Assembly: GCF_018614585.1 (NCBI RefSeq)
Contig: NZ_JAGGOI010000005.1
Coordinates: 1 to 64,000 of the forward strand
Source of the DNA: Streptomyces sp. ISL-1
GTDB lineage: Bacteria; Actinomycetota; Actinomycetes; Streptomycetales; Streptomycetaceae
DNA length: 64,000 nucleotides
Direction: 5' to 3'
Part shown: piece by piece, positions 44,449 to 53,130 of the stretch
Layout of the letters: the number at the start of each line of letters is the position of its first letter
How positions within the stretch are numbered: the stretch's first letter is position 1
The notes under the pieces: generated by a model
What the model was told of the DNA's origin: nothing
Databases searched by the model: none
What the model saw: the letters and a program-made list of their open reading frames with translations, nothing else
Position numbers and translations under genes: made by a program

Positions 44449-45345
44449 GTGCATACCCTGCTGCCGGTCCTCTTCGCGCTCTGCGCGGCGTTCAGCAACA
44501 GCCTCGCCACCGTGCTGCAACGCAAGGCCGCCATGAGCGTGCCGCGCTCCGACGGACTGCGCGCGGGCCTGATTCTCGATCTGCTGCGGCGCCCCGTCTG
44601 GCTGGCCGGGATCCTCGCCGTCATCGCCGCGGCCGTCTGCCAGGCGCTGGCTCTCGCGACCGGGCCACTGACGGTCGTACAGCCCCTGTTCGTCCTCGAA
44701 CTGCCCCTCACACTGATCGTCGCTTCCCTGCTGCTGCGCCGAGGACTCCCGCGCGCCGGCTGGGCGGCGGTGGCCTTCGTCGTGGCGGGACTCGGCGTTG
44801 CCCTCATAGCCGCCTCACCCACGGGAAACCGCACGCATGTACCGCTGGACCGCTGGGTCCCCGCCCTCGCCGTCTGCGTGGGCGCGGTCGTCGTGCTCGC
44901 CGTCACGGCGCTGAGGCGTTCCGAAGGCCGGGCCCGCGCGGCCTGTCTCGGCACGGCCACCGCCATCAGTTACGCGCTGACCGCGGCACTGATGAAGGCG
45001 TCGATGCACATCCTGGACGATCAGGGGATCGTGGCCTTCTTCGCCGCCTGGCAGACCTATGCCTTCGCGCTGGCCGGCGTGGCCGCGCTCTTCTTCCTGG
45101 AGAACGCGATGCAGGCCGGCCCGCTGGTCGCCTCCCAGCCCGCGATCACTCTGGGCGACGCGCTGCTGAGCGTGGTACTCGGCGTCACCCTCTACGAGGA
45201 GCAGGTGCGCTCCGGCTGGTGGCTGCTGCCGCAACTGCTCGGTCTCACACTGATCGCCATGGGCGCCGTCGCACTCTCCCGGATCCCGCTGACACAGACC
45301 GTGGTCGCGCCCGACGAGACCCAGAAGAGTGTGGAGGCGCCCTAG
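44449..45345 (+). CDS. DMT-superfamily (EamA-type) membrane transporter
   Basis: A protein of about 298 residues with nine to ten hydrophobic helices and a two-fold repeat typical of EamA/DMT permeases (NSLATVLQRKAAM; QALALATGPLTVVQPLFVLELPL at 65-87 in part; ITLGDALLSVVLGVTLYEEQV in the second half, the family's conserved Glu-containing segment). Substrate unknown. GGAGG at 44435-44439 is 9 nt from GTG 44449 and only 3 nt from TTG 44443, so GTG 44449 is preferred. It probably forms an operon with the NTF2-like gene upstream. Confidence 0.75.
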   Translation: MHTLLPVLFALCAAFSNSLATVLQRKAAMSVPRSDGLRAGLILDLLRRPVWLAGILAVIAAAVCQALALATGPLTVVQPLFVLELPLTLIVASLLLRRGLPRAGWAAVAFVVAGLGVALIAASPTGNRTHVPLDRWVPALAVCVGAVVVLAVTALRRSEGRARAACLGTATAISYALTAALMKASMHILDDQGIVAFFAAWQTYAFALAGVAALFFLENAMQAGPLVASQPAITLGDALLSVVLGVTLYEEQVRSGWWLLPQLLGLTLIAMGAVALSRIPLTQTVVAPDETQKSVEAP

Positions 45346-45373
45346 ACGAGCACGTTCGACCTCGGGCCGCGCA

Positions 45374-45619
45374 TCAAGCGGCCCGGCTGTCGTGCCCTCT
45401 GTCCTCGGGCAGGACGGTCCGAAGCCGGGCGACCAGACGGAAGAAGGTGGCCTCGTTCCCGGCCAGCCCGACGGCGCGCAACGCCTCGTCGGCCTCGGCG
45501 ATCGGGACAGTCAGCAGCGGGAGGGTGAGCGGGGCCTGTCGCGCGTTGGCGAGGACAGCCCGGGTGGTCTCCAGCAGCCGTACGTACGCCTGCGCCGCGG
45601 CGAGCTCAGGATCGGTCAT
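45374..45619 (-). CDS. Small hypothetical protein
   Basis: An 81-residue soluble protein, helical throughout (LAAAQAYVRLLETTRAVLAN, TFFRLVARLRTVLPED). ATG 45619 was chosen because AAAGGAGG lies 8-9 nt upstream. No domain is recognised. It is convergent with the transporter gene, 28 bp apart. The 197 bp between 45656 and 45852 show nothing recognisable. Confidence 0.6.
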   Translation of the reverse strand: MTDPELAAAQAYVRLLETTRAVLANARQAPLTLPLLTVPIAEADEALRAVGLAGNEATFFRLVARLRTVLPEDRGHDSRAA

Positions 45620-45852
45620 CTCGGTTGCCTCCTTTGGAAGGTGTCGGACCGTCAAGCATCTCGCGCGGCACTGACAATGGCGGTTGCGCGCCCGGTTGTT
45701 GCGCTGCGGGGGTCCGCCCGGGAGCTACGGTCAGAGGCGGCCGGCCGGCTCGCCGAGTCCAGTGACCGACCCCGCACCCCCGTCGTGCGGCCTCCGCGCC
45801 CAAGCCGCCCTGACGCCGCATCACACGCCATGACTCTCGGGCCGAAAAAGGC

Positions 45853-46365
45853 TCAGTAGTAGCCGGTTTCACCGTCGAGAAGCTCCCGGATGGTGTCCAT
45901 GTGACCCGCGTGCCGGGCGGTCTCCTCGACCATGTGGATCAACATCCACCGCAGGCTCGCGGCGGCGGAATCGAAGTCGGGGTGCCGGCCCGCCTCGTCC
46001 AGGGAATGGGCCGCGATGATCTCGTTCGACACCGCGCACTGCCGGTCGTACTCCTCCAGGAGCCGCGCGAGGGGGATGCCTTCGACCATCATGTCGGCGT
46101 CCTCGGGCCCGTCCTCGAATTGGGGCCCCTTGGCCGGTCGGCCCAGGAAGAGGACCTCGAACCAGCAGTTCTCGACCCATCGCATATGGGAGACGACACC
46201 CGCCATCGTCATCCTGGGCGAGGCCGGAAGGACGGACCGGTGGGCATCCGCGTCGGACAGCCCTTCGCACTTCCATCGGATGATCGCGCGTTGCATGTCG
46301 AGCCAGCCGACAAGCTGCGTCCGTTCGTCGGCGACGTATGGAGGGCGAATGCGGGGAGGCGTCAT
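45853..46365 (-). CDS. DinB family protein (DUF664)
   Basis: The 170-residue four-helix-bundle protein has the three DinB metal-binding histidines: His in TMAGVVSHMRWVENCWF, His in IIAAHSLDEAG region and the pair in RWMLIHMVEETARHAGHMD. WLDMQRAIIRWKCEGLSDAD is the typical N-terminal helix. DinB/YfiT proteins are metal-dependent, often thiol-linked transferases or detoxification enzymes; in actinobacteria some use mycothiol. No substrate can be named. A single-gene unit starting at ATG 46365. Confidence 0.82.
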   Translation of the reverse strand: MTPPRIRPPYVADERTQLVGWLDMQRAIIRWKCEGLSDADAHRSVLPASPRMTMAGVVSHMRWVENCWFEVLFLGRPAKGPQFEDGPEDADMMVEGIPLARLLEEYDRQCAVSNEIIAAHSLDEAGRHPDFDSAAASLRWMLIHMVEETARHAGHMDTIRELLDGETGYY

Positions 46366-46510
46366 GGCTGCCGACGCTACTTCAGCGGCCGTCACAGCGC
46401 ACCGCGTTTTTCCTGCCGCGATGGGCATAACTGTCACATGTTCAGATTCCTTACGTGGTAGGCAGGTTGGAGACAAGCCCAGTCGGTGGCCTGCCTGTTC
46501 CGGATGTGCC

Positions 46511-47035
46511 CTACTCGGTGTCAGGCCCCTGCGCGCGCACCTCCTGCACATGCTGGAGGGAGTCACGCAGGTCGCTCAGCCAGGTGTCCGCATTGCGCTG
46601 TACCAGGCGGACGCACCACGCCAGTGCTTCGCTGCGGCTTCGGGCGACGCCGCCGGCGATCAGGGTGTCGAGCACCTGGCGCTCGGGCTGACGCAGACGC
46701 GTCATCACAGGCGCGGAGACGGTGGTGTACATGGCCCGCTTGCCACCGCACTCCACGCCCCACGAGACCTTGCGCCGAAATCGCCGCTCGGCATCGCGCG
46801 CCACCTCGATGCGCTCGTCGCGGGTACGTTCCCGGAACTCCGATATACGTCCCTCCAGGGACGCCTCGCGTTCCGCCTCGGTCGCGTCATCGCCGAGGTC
46901 AGGCTCCGGGATCCGGCCGATGACGGTGATCTCCTCACGGTCCACGGTCACATCCACGAGCTCACTGAAGAGTCCTTCAGGCAGCCGCCCGGCGAACCAG
47001 CCGCGCAGTGCCTGCTCCTGCTCCTTTGTAATCAT
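46511..47035 (-). CDS. Conserved Streptomyces hypothetical protein
   Basis: A 174-residue soluble protein starting MITKEQEQALRGWFAGRLPE. Its middle is acidic and helical (DDATEAEREASLEGRISEF, RTRDERIEVARDAERRFRRK). Its end, QPERQVLDTLIAGGVARSRSEALAWCV, resembles a ribbon-helix-helix dimerisation motif. I recognise the sequence type as common in Streptomyces but know no function; a DNA-binding or antitoxin-like role is a guess from the C-terminal motif. ATG 47035 is the natural start. Confidence 0.7.
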   Translation of the reverse strand: MITKEQEQALRGWFAGRLPEGLFSELVDVTVDREEITVIGRIPEPDLGDDATEAEREASLEGRISEFRERTRDERIEVARDAERRFRRKVSWGVECGGKRAMYTTVSAPVMTRLRQPERQVLDTLIAGGVARSRSEALAWCVRLVQRNADTWLSDLRDSLQHVQEVRAQGPDTE

Positions 47036-47129
47036 GTAATTAACGTTAGGGATCGGTGACGATGGACGGAAGGGTGTACGCCCACGGCGTAGCGGGCCCC
47101 ATAGGCCACGGCCGGCGACCCAGCAGGTC

Positions 47130-47554
47130 CGGTCGTTCAACCGCACCGTGACCCAGCGGATCGGCGCGCTCTGCGACGCGTACCTCGCCCGGGGCCGACC
47201 GCTCGGTGCGTCCCGTGTGCTGTGGGAGATCGGCAGCGACGGCGCCGAGGACCGGGTCTCGGCGCCTCCGCCTCGGCCTGGATTCCGGTTATCCGAGTCG
47301 GCTGCTCCGGTTACTGGAGAGGGACGGCCAGGTGGTGGTGGCGGAGTCCGATCCGTCGGACGAGAGGGTCCGAATGATCCGCCTCACCGAGCGCTGCCGG
47401 GCCGATACACGCGGCTGTGAACCAGCGCGGCGACGATCCGGCCCGGCACGCTGCTGTCCCGCTGAGCGCGGCGCAGCGTGCCCGGCTGATGGAGGCGATG
47501 GGAGGGAGTCGTCGAGCGGCTGTCCCGTTCCCCGGTAGCGACACAGACGGGTGA
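47130..47554 (+). pseudogene. MarR-like regulator remnant with frameshifts
   Basis: Pieces of one protein appear in successive frames. RSFNRTVTQRIGALCDAYLA and SRVLWEIGSDGAE come first. Then, after a shift, LRLGLDSGYPSRLLRLLERDG and DERVRMIRLTERCRA follow. After another shift comes PLSAAQRARLMEAMGG. Together these trace the winged-helix MarR domain of a MarR/GNAT-type protein. At least two frameshifts and no GNAT domain remain, so it is a decayed 5' fragment. It abuts the end of the convergent beta-propeller gene. Confidence 0.6.
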
Positions 47555-48859
47555 TCAGCCCGCTCCGGGGCCCGTCCAGTCGGCCGCCACATGGGCGATG
47601 CGTACTCGCTGCGGGTGGTCGCCCACCGTCACGGACGCGACCCTCTTGCCGGTGGCGAAGTCGATCGCGGTGACGCGGTCCGCGCCGCTCTCCGAGATGA
47701 CGCAGGACGTGCCGTCGCCGCTCACGGTCGCCCAGTACGGCTTCGATGCCGTCACCAGCGGTCCCTCCTGGAGCGTTGCCCGGTCGACGATCGTCGCGTA
47801 GTCGTCCATCGTCCCGGCGACGCACAGCTTGTCGCCCGCCGGGTTCATGGACATGCCGTGGTGGCGGGAGTCGTTGACCCAGGTCGTGCGGTCCTCGCTG
47901 GTCCCGGGATTCTTCGGCAGCGTCTTGACGCTGGTGATCCGGTCGGAGGCGACGTCGTACTCGACGATGCCGTTGAAGAAGGAGACCTGGAAGTACAGCT
48001 TCGACTCGTCCGGTGTGAAGGCGACTGGCCGGACCGCGTCGGACAGGTCCTTGCGGCCGAAGGCGTCGAGGCGTCCGCGCATGTCGATGACCCTGACCTC
48101 CTTGAAGGTGGTGGCGTCGACAACGGTGATACGGCGGTCGCCCTTCGTCCAGTCCCACGCCGGGTCGTCCAGCGCCGTGTTGACCTCGCCTATCGACATG
48201 TTCCAGAGGTGCTTACCGCCGTCGGTGAAAACGTTCTCGTGCGGTTTGTCCCCGGTCTTGAACATCCCGACCTGCTTGCCGGTCCTGATGTCGAGAACAT
48301 GCACGGTGTTGGACGTCGATGCCGAGACGGCCACGCGTGTGCCGTCGGGGGAGACCGCCATGTGGTCGGAGCGGTAACCGGACACGGGGAAGCGCCAGTT
48401 GATCCGGCCCGTGGCGAGGTCGATCGACACCACGTCGGCGAAGCTCGGGCGGGAGGCGACCATGGCCGAGCCGTCGGGCGTGGAGTACATGTCGTCGACG
48501 AACTGGTCGTGTCCCTCGCCGGGGCCGTTGCGGATGCCGAGGAAGTAGATGAGCTTGACCGGGTTGAGGTATATCTCCCTGAGGCGCTGGTCCTTGTCCG
48601 GAATGACGTTGATGCGGCCGATCTTGGCGAAGTCGCCTCTGGACGCGATGACGTCGGCGGTGCCGTCCCAGTTGTTGCCCACGAACATCACCTCCTTGAG
48701 TCCCGACGTGCCGTCACTCGGGGCGGCAGCGGTCGCGGAACTGGCGCTTGCCAAGGCGAAGGCCGCGGCGAGAGCGCTGAGCGCGCGCAGGGACGGGCGG
48801 GGCCGGGGGACACGCACTGACACGATCCGCCGTGAACGCCGGCTTGTGGGCAAGGACAT
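47555..48859 (-). CDS. Secreted YncE/lactonase-like beta-propeller protein
   Basis: The 434-residue protein has an Arg-rich signal peptide (RALSALAAAFALASASSATAA) and about six to seven beta-propeller blades: DGSAMVASRPSFADVVSIDLATG, YRSDHMAVSPDGTRVAVSA, TSNTVHVLDIRTGKQVG, VFTDGGKHLWNMSIG, HHGMSMNPAGDKLCVAG. This is the 40-residue YVTN-type repeat seen in surface and quinoprotein-like proteins. No catalytic site is evident; it probably binds a ligand or partner extracellularly. ATG 48859 is used. It is divergent from the TetR gene, with a perfect inverted repeat in between. Confidence 0.8.
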   Translation of the reverse strand: MSLPTSRRSRRIVSVRVPRPRPSLRALSALAAAFALASASSATAAAPSDGTSGLKEVMFVGNNWDGTADVIASRGDFAKIGRINVIPDKDQRLREIYLNPVKLIYFLGIRNGPGEGHDQFVDDMYSTPDGSAMVASRPSFADVVSIDLATGRINWRFPVSGYRSDHMAVSPDGTRVAVSASTSNTVHVLDIRTGKQVGMFKTGDKPHENVFTDGGKHLWNMSIGEVNTALDDPAWDWTKGDRRITVVDATTFKEVRVIDMRGRLDAFGRKDLSDAVRPVAFTPDESKLYFQVSFFNGIVEYDVASDRITSVKTLPKNPGTSEDRTTWVNDSRHHGMSMNPAGDKLCVAGTMDDYATIVDRATLQEGPLVTASKPYWATVSGDGTSCVISESGADRVTAIDFATGKRVASVTVGDHPQRVRIAHVAADWTGPGAG

Positions 48860-48979
48860 CGTCGTTCCTTCCGTGGGGGAGTCGCAGCTCTTGGCGCTGT
48901 ACGGGGTGCCGGGTTGGTGCGGAAGTGGTGGAACGGTGCGGCGAGTTGGGCCTCTGCCGTCGGACGAAGGGGCCGCAGA

Positions 48980-49011
48980 CCCAATCTGAATACGGGTGCG
49001 TTCAGATTGGG
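48980..49011. promoter_or_regulatory. Probable TetR operator in divergent promoter region
   Basis: cccaatctgaa (48980-48990) and ttcagattggg (49001-49011) form perfect 11-bp inverted arms separated by 10 nt. It lies between the beta-propeller gene and the TetR gene, 55-85 bp upstream of the regulator's possible starts, the expected place for autoregulation. Confidence 0.7.
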
Positions 49012-49095
49012 CTACTGGAAAGTAACGAGAGGCGGGACACTCCACAAGGCTCACGACACGAGAAAATGCCGGGACCGACGAGGCAGGGAGGGGCA

Positions 49096-49758
49096 GTGGC
49101 AGGCAGGCTCAGGCAACCGACCGGCCGCTACGGGGGCAGGTCCGCGGAGGAACGGCAGGCCGACCGGCGTCAGCGGTTTCTCGACGCCGGGCTGCAACTC
49201 TTCGGCGACAGCCCCGGTTACCGCGCCACGACAGTGGCGGCGCTGAGCGAGGCCGCCGGGCTGTCCACCCGTCAGTTCTACGAGGAGTTCCGCACCCTCG
49301 AGGATGTACTGGCCGCCCTGCACCTGCAGGTCAACGACTGGGCGGAGGAAGCCGCCCTGACCGCGCTCGCAGATGCCGACGGTCTGCCGATCGCGGAACG
49401 CGCCACGGCGACCTTCCGTGCATACGCCGCCGACGTCACCGGCGACCCCCGTCGTATCCGTATCGCTTTCGTCGAGATCATCGGTGTCAGTCCGCGAATG
49501 GAGGAGCAGCGCCTGGCGCGGCGCTCCCGGTGGGTGGACCTCATTTGCGCCGAGGCGGCAGCGGCGGTCGAGCGGGGTGAGGCGGCGCCTCGTGACTATC
49601 GCGTCGCCGCGGCCGCCTTCATCGGAAGCGTGAACGGTCTCCTGCACGACTGGAGAGCCGGCTGGGTGGACGCGACGCTGCATCAGGTCGTGGACGAGCT
49701 CGTGCAGTTGCTGCTCGGCATCCTGCGCCCGGTCGACCGGCCGCTGCCCGGCGGGTAG
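49096..49758 (+). CDS. TetR family transcriptional regulator
   Basis: A regulator of about 220 residues. The N-terminal helix-turn-helix reads RRQRFLDAGLQLFGDSPGYRATTVAALSEAAGLSTRQFYEEF with the signature in TVAALSEAAGLSTRQFY. The C-terminal ligand domain (about 70-215) includes IAFVEIIGVSPRMEEQRLARR and AAAAFIGSVNGLLHDW. GGGAGG-type sequence just before GTG 49096 favours this start; ATG 49066 in the same frame is the alternative. It probably represses the divergent beta-propeller gene and itself through the inverted repeat at 48980-49011. Confidence 0.82.
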   Translation: MAGRLRQPTGRYGGRSAEERQADRRQRFLDAGLQLFGDSPGYRATTVAALSEAAGLSTRQFYEEFRTLEDVLAALHLQVNDWAEEAALTALADADGLPIAERATATFRAYAADVTGDPRRIRIAFVEIIGVSPRMEEQRLARRSRWVDLICAEAAAAVERGEAAPRDYRVAAAAFIGSVNGLLHDWRAGWVDATLHQVVDELVQLLLGILRPVDRPLPGG

Positions 49759-49871
49759 GCCGCACTCAGCGCAACGGGGATGCCTGCCCGGCGAGTCTGT
49801 GGCCCGCGCGATGGGGCGCCACGCGGGCCAGTTGCGCGACGACCCGGTGCTGCGGCCGGCCTGGGGCGGCA

Positions 49872-51185
49872 TCACGTATCGGGCTCGTTCAGGGCGCCGA
49901 GCCTGCGGCGCGCGGGGGTCTCGGGTACGGGTGTGCCCTCGCGCAGTTCAGGGGTGGTGGCCGCGGCCTTCTCGTGCCAGCGTCCGTACCGCTCGGCGAG
50001 CGCTACGGCCGAGACGCCGTGCAGGAGGACACTGAGGCCGACGGTGATCGCGACCACCCTGCCCAGCAGCTCCACCCCGGGGACGTTCTCCTCCACCACG
50101 AGCAGACCCAGCACGAGGGACGCGAGACCGCGTGGCCCGAACCACCCGATGTACGCCACCGTGGAGGGCCGCAGCCTGCTCCCGGCAAGCGCGACAGTCA
50201 CCGGCACCATTCGGACGACGGTGAGGCTGAGCACCGCGTACACGATGATCCGCCAGCTCAGGTGCCCCAGCGCAGGGCCGAGCAGTACCGCCCCGAAGAC
50301 CAAAAGGCTGATCGACGCCAGGAGTCCTCCGAGATTCTCGGCGAAGTCGGCCGTGCGGTCCGGGCCTTTCTCCTCGCCACCGATCCGGAGGCGACGCAGG
50401 GCGAACCCAAAAGCGAATCCGGCAACCCAGGCGGCGATGAATCCGCTGCCGTCCGCAGCGATCGCAAGCTCGTACGCCGCCGCCGCGACGGCCAGCAGGT
50501 AGACCTGCCGCCACTCCCGCGTGACCCACCCCCTGGCCCGGGACCACTGCAGCAGCCGACCGCCGAGGCCACCGACCAGCAGACCCAGCGCGGTGCTCAG
50601 CACAAGCGCGCGCCAGAAGACACCCGCCACGCCTTCTTCCGCATAGTGCGTACCTGGGATGGCTGCCAGGAACAGGATGAAGAAGGGCAGCACCATGCCG
50701 TCGTTCAGGCCGCTTTCGACATTGAGTCCGTGACGTACGAGTGGCGGGACCCGGGGATTGGAGACGGCGGTCTTTCCGAGGGCTGCGTCGGTGGGGGCGA
50801 GGATGGCGCCGACGAGTGCGAGCTCCCAGACTGTCAGCCCCGGCAGCAACGGCCAGGCAAGCAGCCAGCCCGCCCCGATACTCAGCGGCAGTCCGATGCC
50901 CAGCAGGCGGCCGGGCAGAAAGCCGCCGATCTGCAGGTCCCGCCTGCGTACCGTCATGGCATCGGTGAACAGGACGAGCGCCAGGGTGGCTTCGAGGAGG
51001 GCGATGATCGGTGCGGCGTCGTGTTGCATGTCGACGAGGTCGAGCACGGCCGGCCCGAGGAGGACCCCGGTGCCGACGAACACGATGGCCGACGAGAGGG
51101 GCGTCGAGGCCAGCCGACGCGAGAACATTGCGTACGCGGCAGTGACGCCCGCAACCGCCACACCGGTCCAGGCGCCACTGCTCAT
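49872..51185 (-). CDS. CPA1-type cation:proton antiporter
   Basis: The 437-residue protein has about twelve membrane helices. The CPA1/NhaP signature is present: ALVGAILAPTDAALGKTAV and HGLNVESGLNDGMVLPFFIL (the Glu-Ser...Asn-Asp ion-binding helix) and FGPRGLASLVLGLLVVEE. It exchanges Na+ or K+ for H+ across the cytoplasmic membrane. A short charged tail is cytoplasmic. ATG 51185 begins the first helix region. No regulatory subunit gene lies next to it. Confidence 0.88.
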   Translation of the reverse strand: MSSGAWTGVAVAGVTAAYAMFSRRLASTPLSSAIVFVGTGVLLGPAVLDLVDMQHDAAPIIALLEATLALVLFTDAMTVRRRDLQIGGFLPGRLLGIGLPLSIGAGWLLAWPLLPGLTVWELALVGAILAPTDAALGKTAVSNPRVPPLVRHGLNVESGLNDGMVLPFFILFLAAIPGTHYAEEGVAGVFWRALVLSTALGLLVGGLGGRLLQWSRARGWVTREWRQVYLLAVAAAAYELAIAADGSGFIAAWVAGFAFGFALRRLRIGGEEKGPDRTADFAENLGGLLASISLLVFGAVLLGPALGHLSWRIIVYAVLSLTVVRMVPVTVALAGSRLRPSTVAYIGWFGPRGLASLVLGLLVVEENVPGVELLGRVVAITVGLSVLLHGVSAVALAERYGRWHEKAAATTPELREGTPVPETPARRRLGALNEPDT

Positions 51186-51563
51186 GTTCCGGCCCTCCGG
51201 ATCCACCCGCCGGACACTCCCGGCCGATTGTCGACTCTTGCCGGCCCCGGGGCAGCCCCACTGGTCCCGCATGAACGCGCCCGTGGCCTCCTTCTACAGG
51301 TCGGCCCGGAGTTGCCCGCTGATGTCGACGAGGACACGCCGGATGGTGCCGCCAGGAAGTGGAACGGCGGGTCGTGGTCGCTCAAGAGAGGCTGACCGCT
51401 GTCACGGCCGAGGCAGGCCTTCACCGCTGCGGTGGACGGCGGTGCCGACACGTCGCGCGGGGACGGCGGCCGACGAGGGCGCGGACTCTGTCACCGTGAC
51501 CGCCGCCCGGCACGGGGTGCGCATACCAGCCCTGGTGAGAACGCGGCAGGCATCCGCCCGGAG
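51186..51563. other. 378-bp region without a recognised gene
   Basis: Lies between the antiporter start and the end of the glutaredoxin-like gene. Both strands have short open frames with Arg-rich, non-family translations. No hairpin or repeat stands out. It should hold the antiporter promoter and the 3' end of the glutaredoxin-like transcript. Confidence 0.45.
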
Positions 51564-51860
51564 TTACGAGGACCGGTCGGTCCCGCCCGCCCGGGGCAGC
51601 AGGTGAGGGGCGTATGTCCGGATCTCGCCGAAGAGCCGGCGCTTCGACGGGTTGACCATGGCGCGCCCGGCCACGGTGACGGTCGGCACCGTCTCGTTCC
51701 CGTCCGCGACCGACCGGACGAAGGCCGCGGCCTCACGGTCCTTCCAGATGTTGACGCTGGTGTAGCGCAGGCGCGTGAAGAGCAGACGCAGTCGCAGCTT
51801 CATGCAGTACGGGCACAGGGGACGCCAGTACAGCACGACACCGTCGTCGTCCGCGGCCAT
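51564..51860 (-). CDS. Glutaredoxin/mycoredoxin-like protein
   Basis: A 98-residue thioredoxin-fold protein with the active site CPYC in VVLYWRPLCPYCMKLRL, cis-Pro segment ETVPTVTVAG and NIWKDREAAAFVRSV. The W-x-CPYC context and small size fit actinobacterial mycoredoxins, which reduce mycothiol-mixed disulfides in the cytosol. ATG 51860 is the start. A single-gene unit. Confidence 0.85.
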   Translation of the reverse strand: MAADDDGVVLYWRPLCPYCMKLRLRLLFTRLRYTSVNIWKDREAAAFVRSVADGNETVPTVTVAGRAMVNPSKRRLFGEIRTYAPHLLPRAGGTDRSS

Positions 51861-51998
51861 GAGGTACCCCTGCCTGTACGTGCGTTGAAGTCACCGTAGG
51901 TCACTGCGGGACCGGCCCCGGGGGCCGCGGTCCGTTTGGCCGACGGCTTGCGGGCAACCCGTCGGGAGGAATGCCCATCATGAACCGGGAAGGCAGCC

Positions 51999-52616
51999 AT
52001 GTACACAGTACTGATCATCGTCGCTCTGGTGGCGGTGCTCGCGATCGCCGCCGCCGCGGTCTTCTACCTCTCACCGGGCGCGGGCGGCGGCCGGCTGGGT
52101 CTCAAGCGGCGGTTCGGGCCCGAGTACGACCGGGCCGTCGCCCGCCACGACGGCGACAACAAGGCCGCGGAACGCGAACTGACGGAGCACGTCAAGCGCC
52201 ACGGCGATCTCAAGGCGCGGCCGCTGACGAACGAGAATCGTGAGTGGTACGTCGCCCAATGGGCCGGCCTCCAGGAGCAGTTCGTCGACTCCCCGGAGGG
52301 AGCGGTCGCCGCGGCGGACCAACTCCTGGCGCGGCTCGCGGCGGAGCGGGGCTTCCCCGAGGCCGCACAGCACGAGGAGCAGCTCGCCGCTCTGTCCGTG
52401 CACCACGCGGGACAGGTCGACGGCTATCGCCGGGTCCACCGCGCGGCGCACGGGGAAGCGAGCACTGAGGAGTTGCGCGAGGCGATGGTCGAGGGCCGTG
52501 CGCTGTTCGTCGCTCTGGTCAGCGCCCGTCCCGAGGACACCCGCGGGCCGCGTGCCGGTGCGCCGGGACGCGTTCGGCGCGGACATCTGCTGAAGCCGAA
52601 GGGGAGTGGCGCCTGA
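51999..52616 (+). CDS. Membrane-anchored hypothetical protein, related to the next gene
   Basis: A 205-residue protein with an N-terminal membrane anchor (VLIIVALVAVLAIAAAAVFYL, residues 4-24) and a soluble acidic helical domain: YDRAVARHDGDNKAAERELTEHVKR, WYVAQWAGLQEQFVDSPEGAVAAADQLL, STEELREAMVEGRALFVALV. The pattern FVDxPxxAVxxA recurs in the downstream protein, so the two are paralogous. I do not recognise a function; such pairs occur in Streptomyces genomes. Its stop overlaps the next start (TGATG at 52614-52618), indicating translational coupling. Confidence 0.7.
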   Translation: MYTVLIIVALVAVLAIAAAAVFYLSPGAGGGRLGLKRRFGPEYDRAVARHDGDNKAAERELTEHVKRHGDLKARPLTNENREWYVAQWAGLQEQFVDSPEGAVAAADQLLARLAAERGFPEAAQHEEQLAALSVHHAGQVDGYRRVHRAAHGEASTEELREAMVEGRALFVALVSARPEDTRGPRAGAPGRVRRGHLLKPKGSGA

Positions 52617-53035
52617 TGGTGTACGAAGTGGAGCGGACCGACTCGCCCGAGCGCTCCGAGCACTCCGAGCACTCCGAGCACTCCGAGCACTCCGAGCACT
52701 CCGAGCGCTCCGAGCGCTCCGAGCCCTCGCGGCCGCAGGAGCAGCCCCTGGCGGTGCACCTCATCCCGACGGACGAGCGCGAGCAGCTGGCCCTGCGCCT
52801 GCAGCAGTCCCTCACCGGCTTCGTCGACGGGCCGCAGCACGCGGTCGCGGAGGCGGCGGCGGTACTGGACGAGACCGCCAAGCAGATCACGGCCGCCCTC
52901 ACCGAGCAGCGTCACTCCCTGCGCGCCGAATGGCAGGGCGCGGGTAAGGACAGCTCGGCGGAGGCGGACACGGAGGAGCTGCGGGTCGCCCTGCGCGCGT
53001 ATCGCGAGGTGACGGAACGGCTGCTGCGGTTGTAG
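52616..53035 (+). CDS. Small protein with SEH/SER repeats, paralog of preceding gene
   Basis: A 139-residue soluble protein. Residues 12-38 are a low-complexity tract of nine three-residue units (ERS, EHS x5, ERS x2, EPS) encoded by 9-nt repeats. The remainder mirrors the preceding protein's domain: ALRLQQSLTGFVDGPQHAVAEAAAVLDETAK and ADTEELRVALRAYREVTERLL. The membrane anchor is absent. Function unknown; the pair probably act together, one at the membrane and one in the cytosol. The repeat tract is likely variable between strains. Confidence 0.7.
   Translation: MVYEVERTDSPERSEHSEHSEHSEHSEHSERSERSEPSRPQEQPLAVHLIPTDEREQLALRLQQSLTGFVDGPQHAVAEAAAVLDETAKQITAALTEQRHSLRAEWQGAGKDSSAEADTEELRVALRAYREVTERLLRL
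52649..52729 (+). repeat. 9-nt coding minisatellite, nine units
   Basis: Nine consecutive units of gagcactcc or close variants (gagcgctcc, gagccctcg) over 81 bp. The central five are identical. It encodes Glu-His/Arg-Ser repeats at the N-terminus of the 52616 gene and stays in frame for any unit number. Confidence 0.95.
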
Positions 53036-53130
53036 ACCGTGGCGGCCGGCGCGGTCGGCGGGCCGGGCTCCCATGGTGGTGGTTGAGCAGCACGACCCCG
53101 CCCGCCGACCGACCGTGGCCCGTTGCCGGG

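Noticed and set aside
45606..45872. Minus-strand frame overlapping the ends of two genes
   Set aside because: Overlaps the start of the 81-residue protein gene and the end of the DinB gene, with an Arg/Pro-rich translation; a shadow frame.
52649..52729. CRISPR-like repeat
   Set aside because: Units are 9 nt without spacers and lie inside a coding sequence; this is a coding minisatellite.
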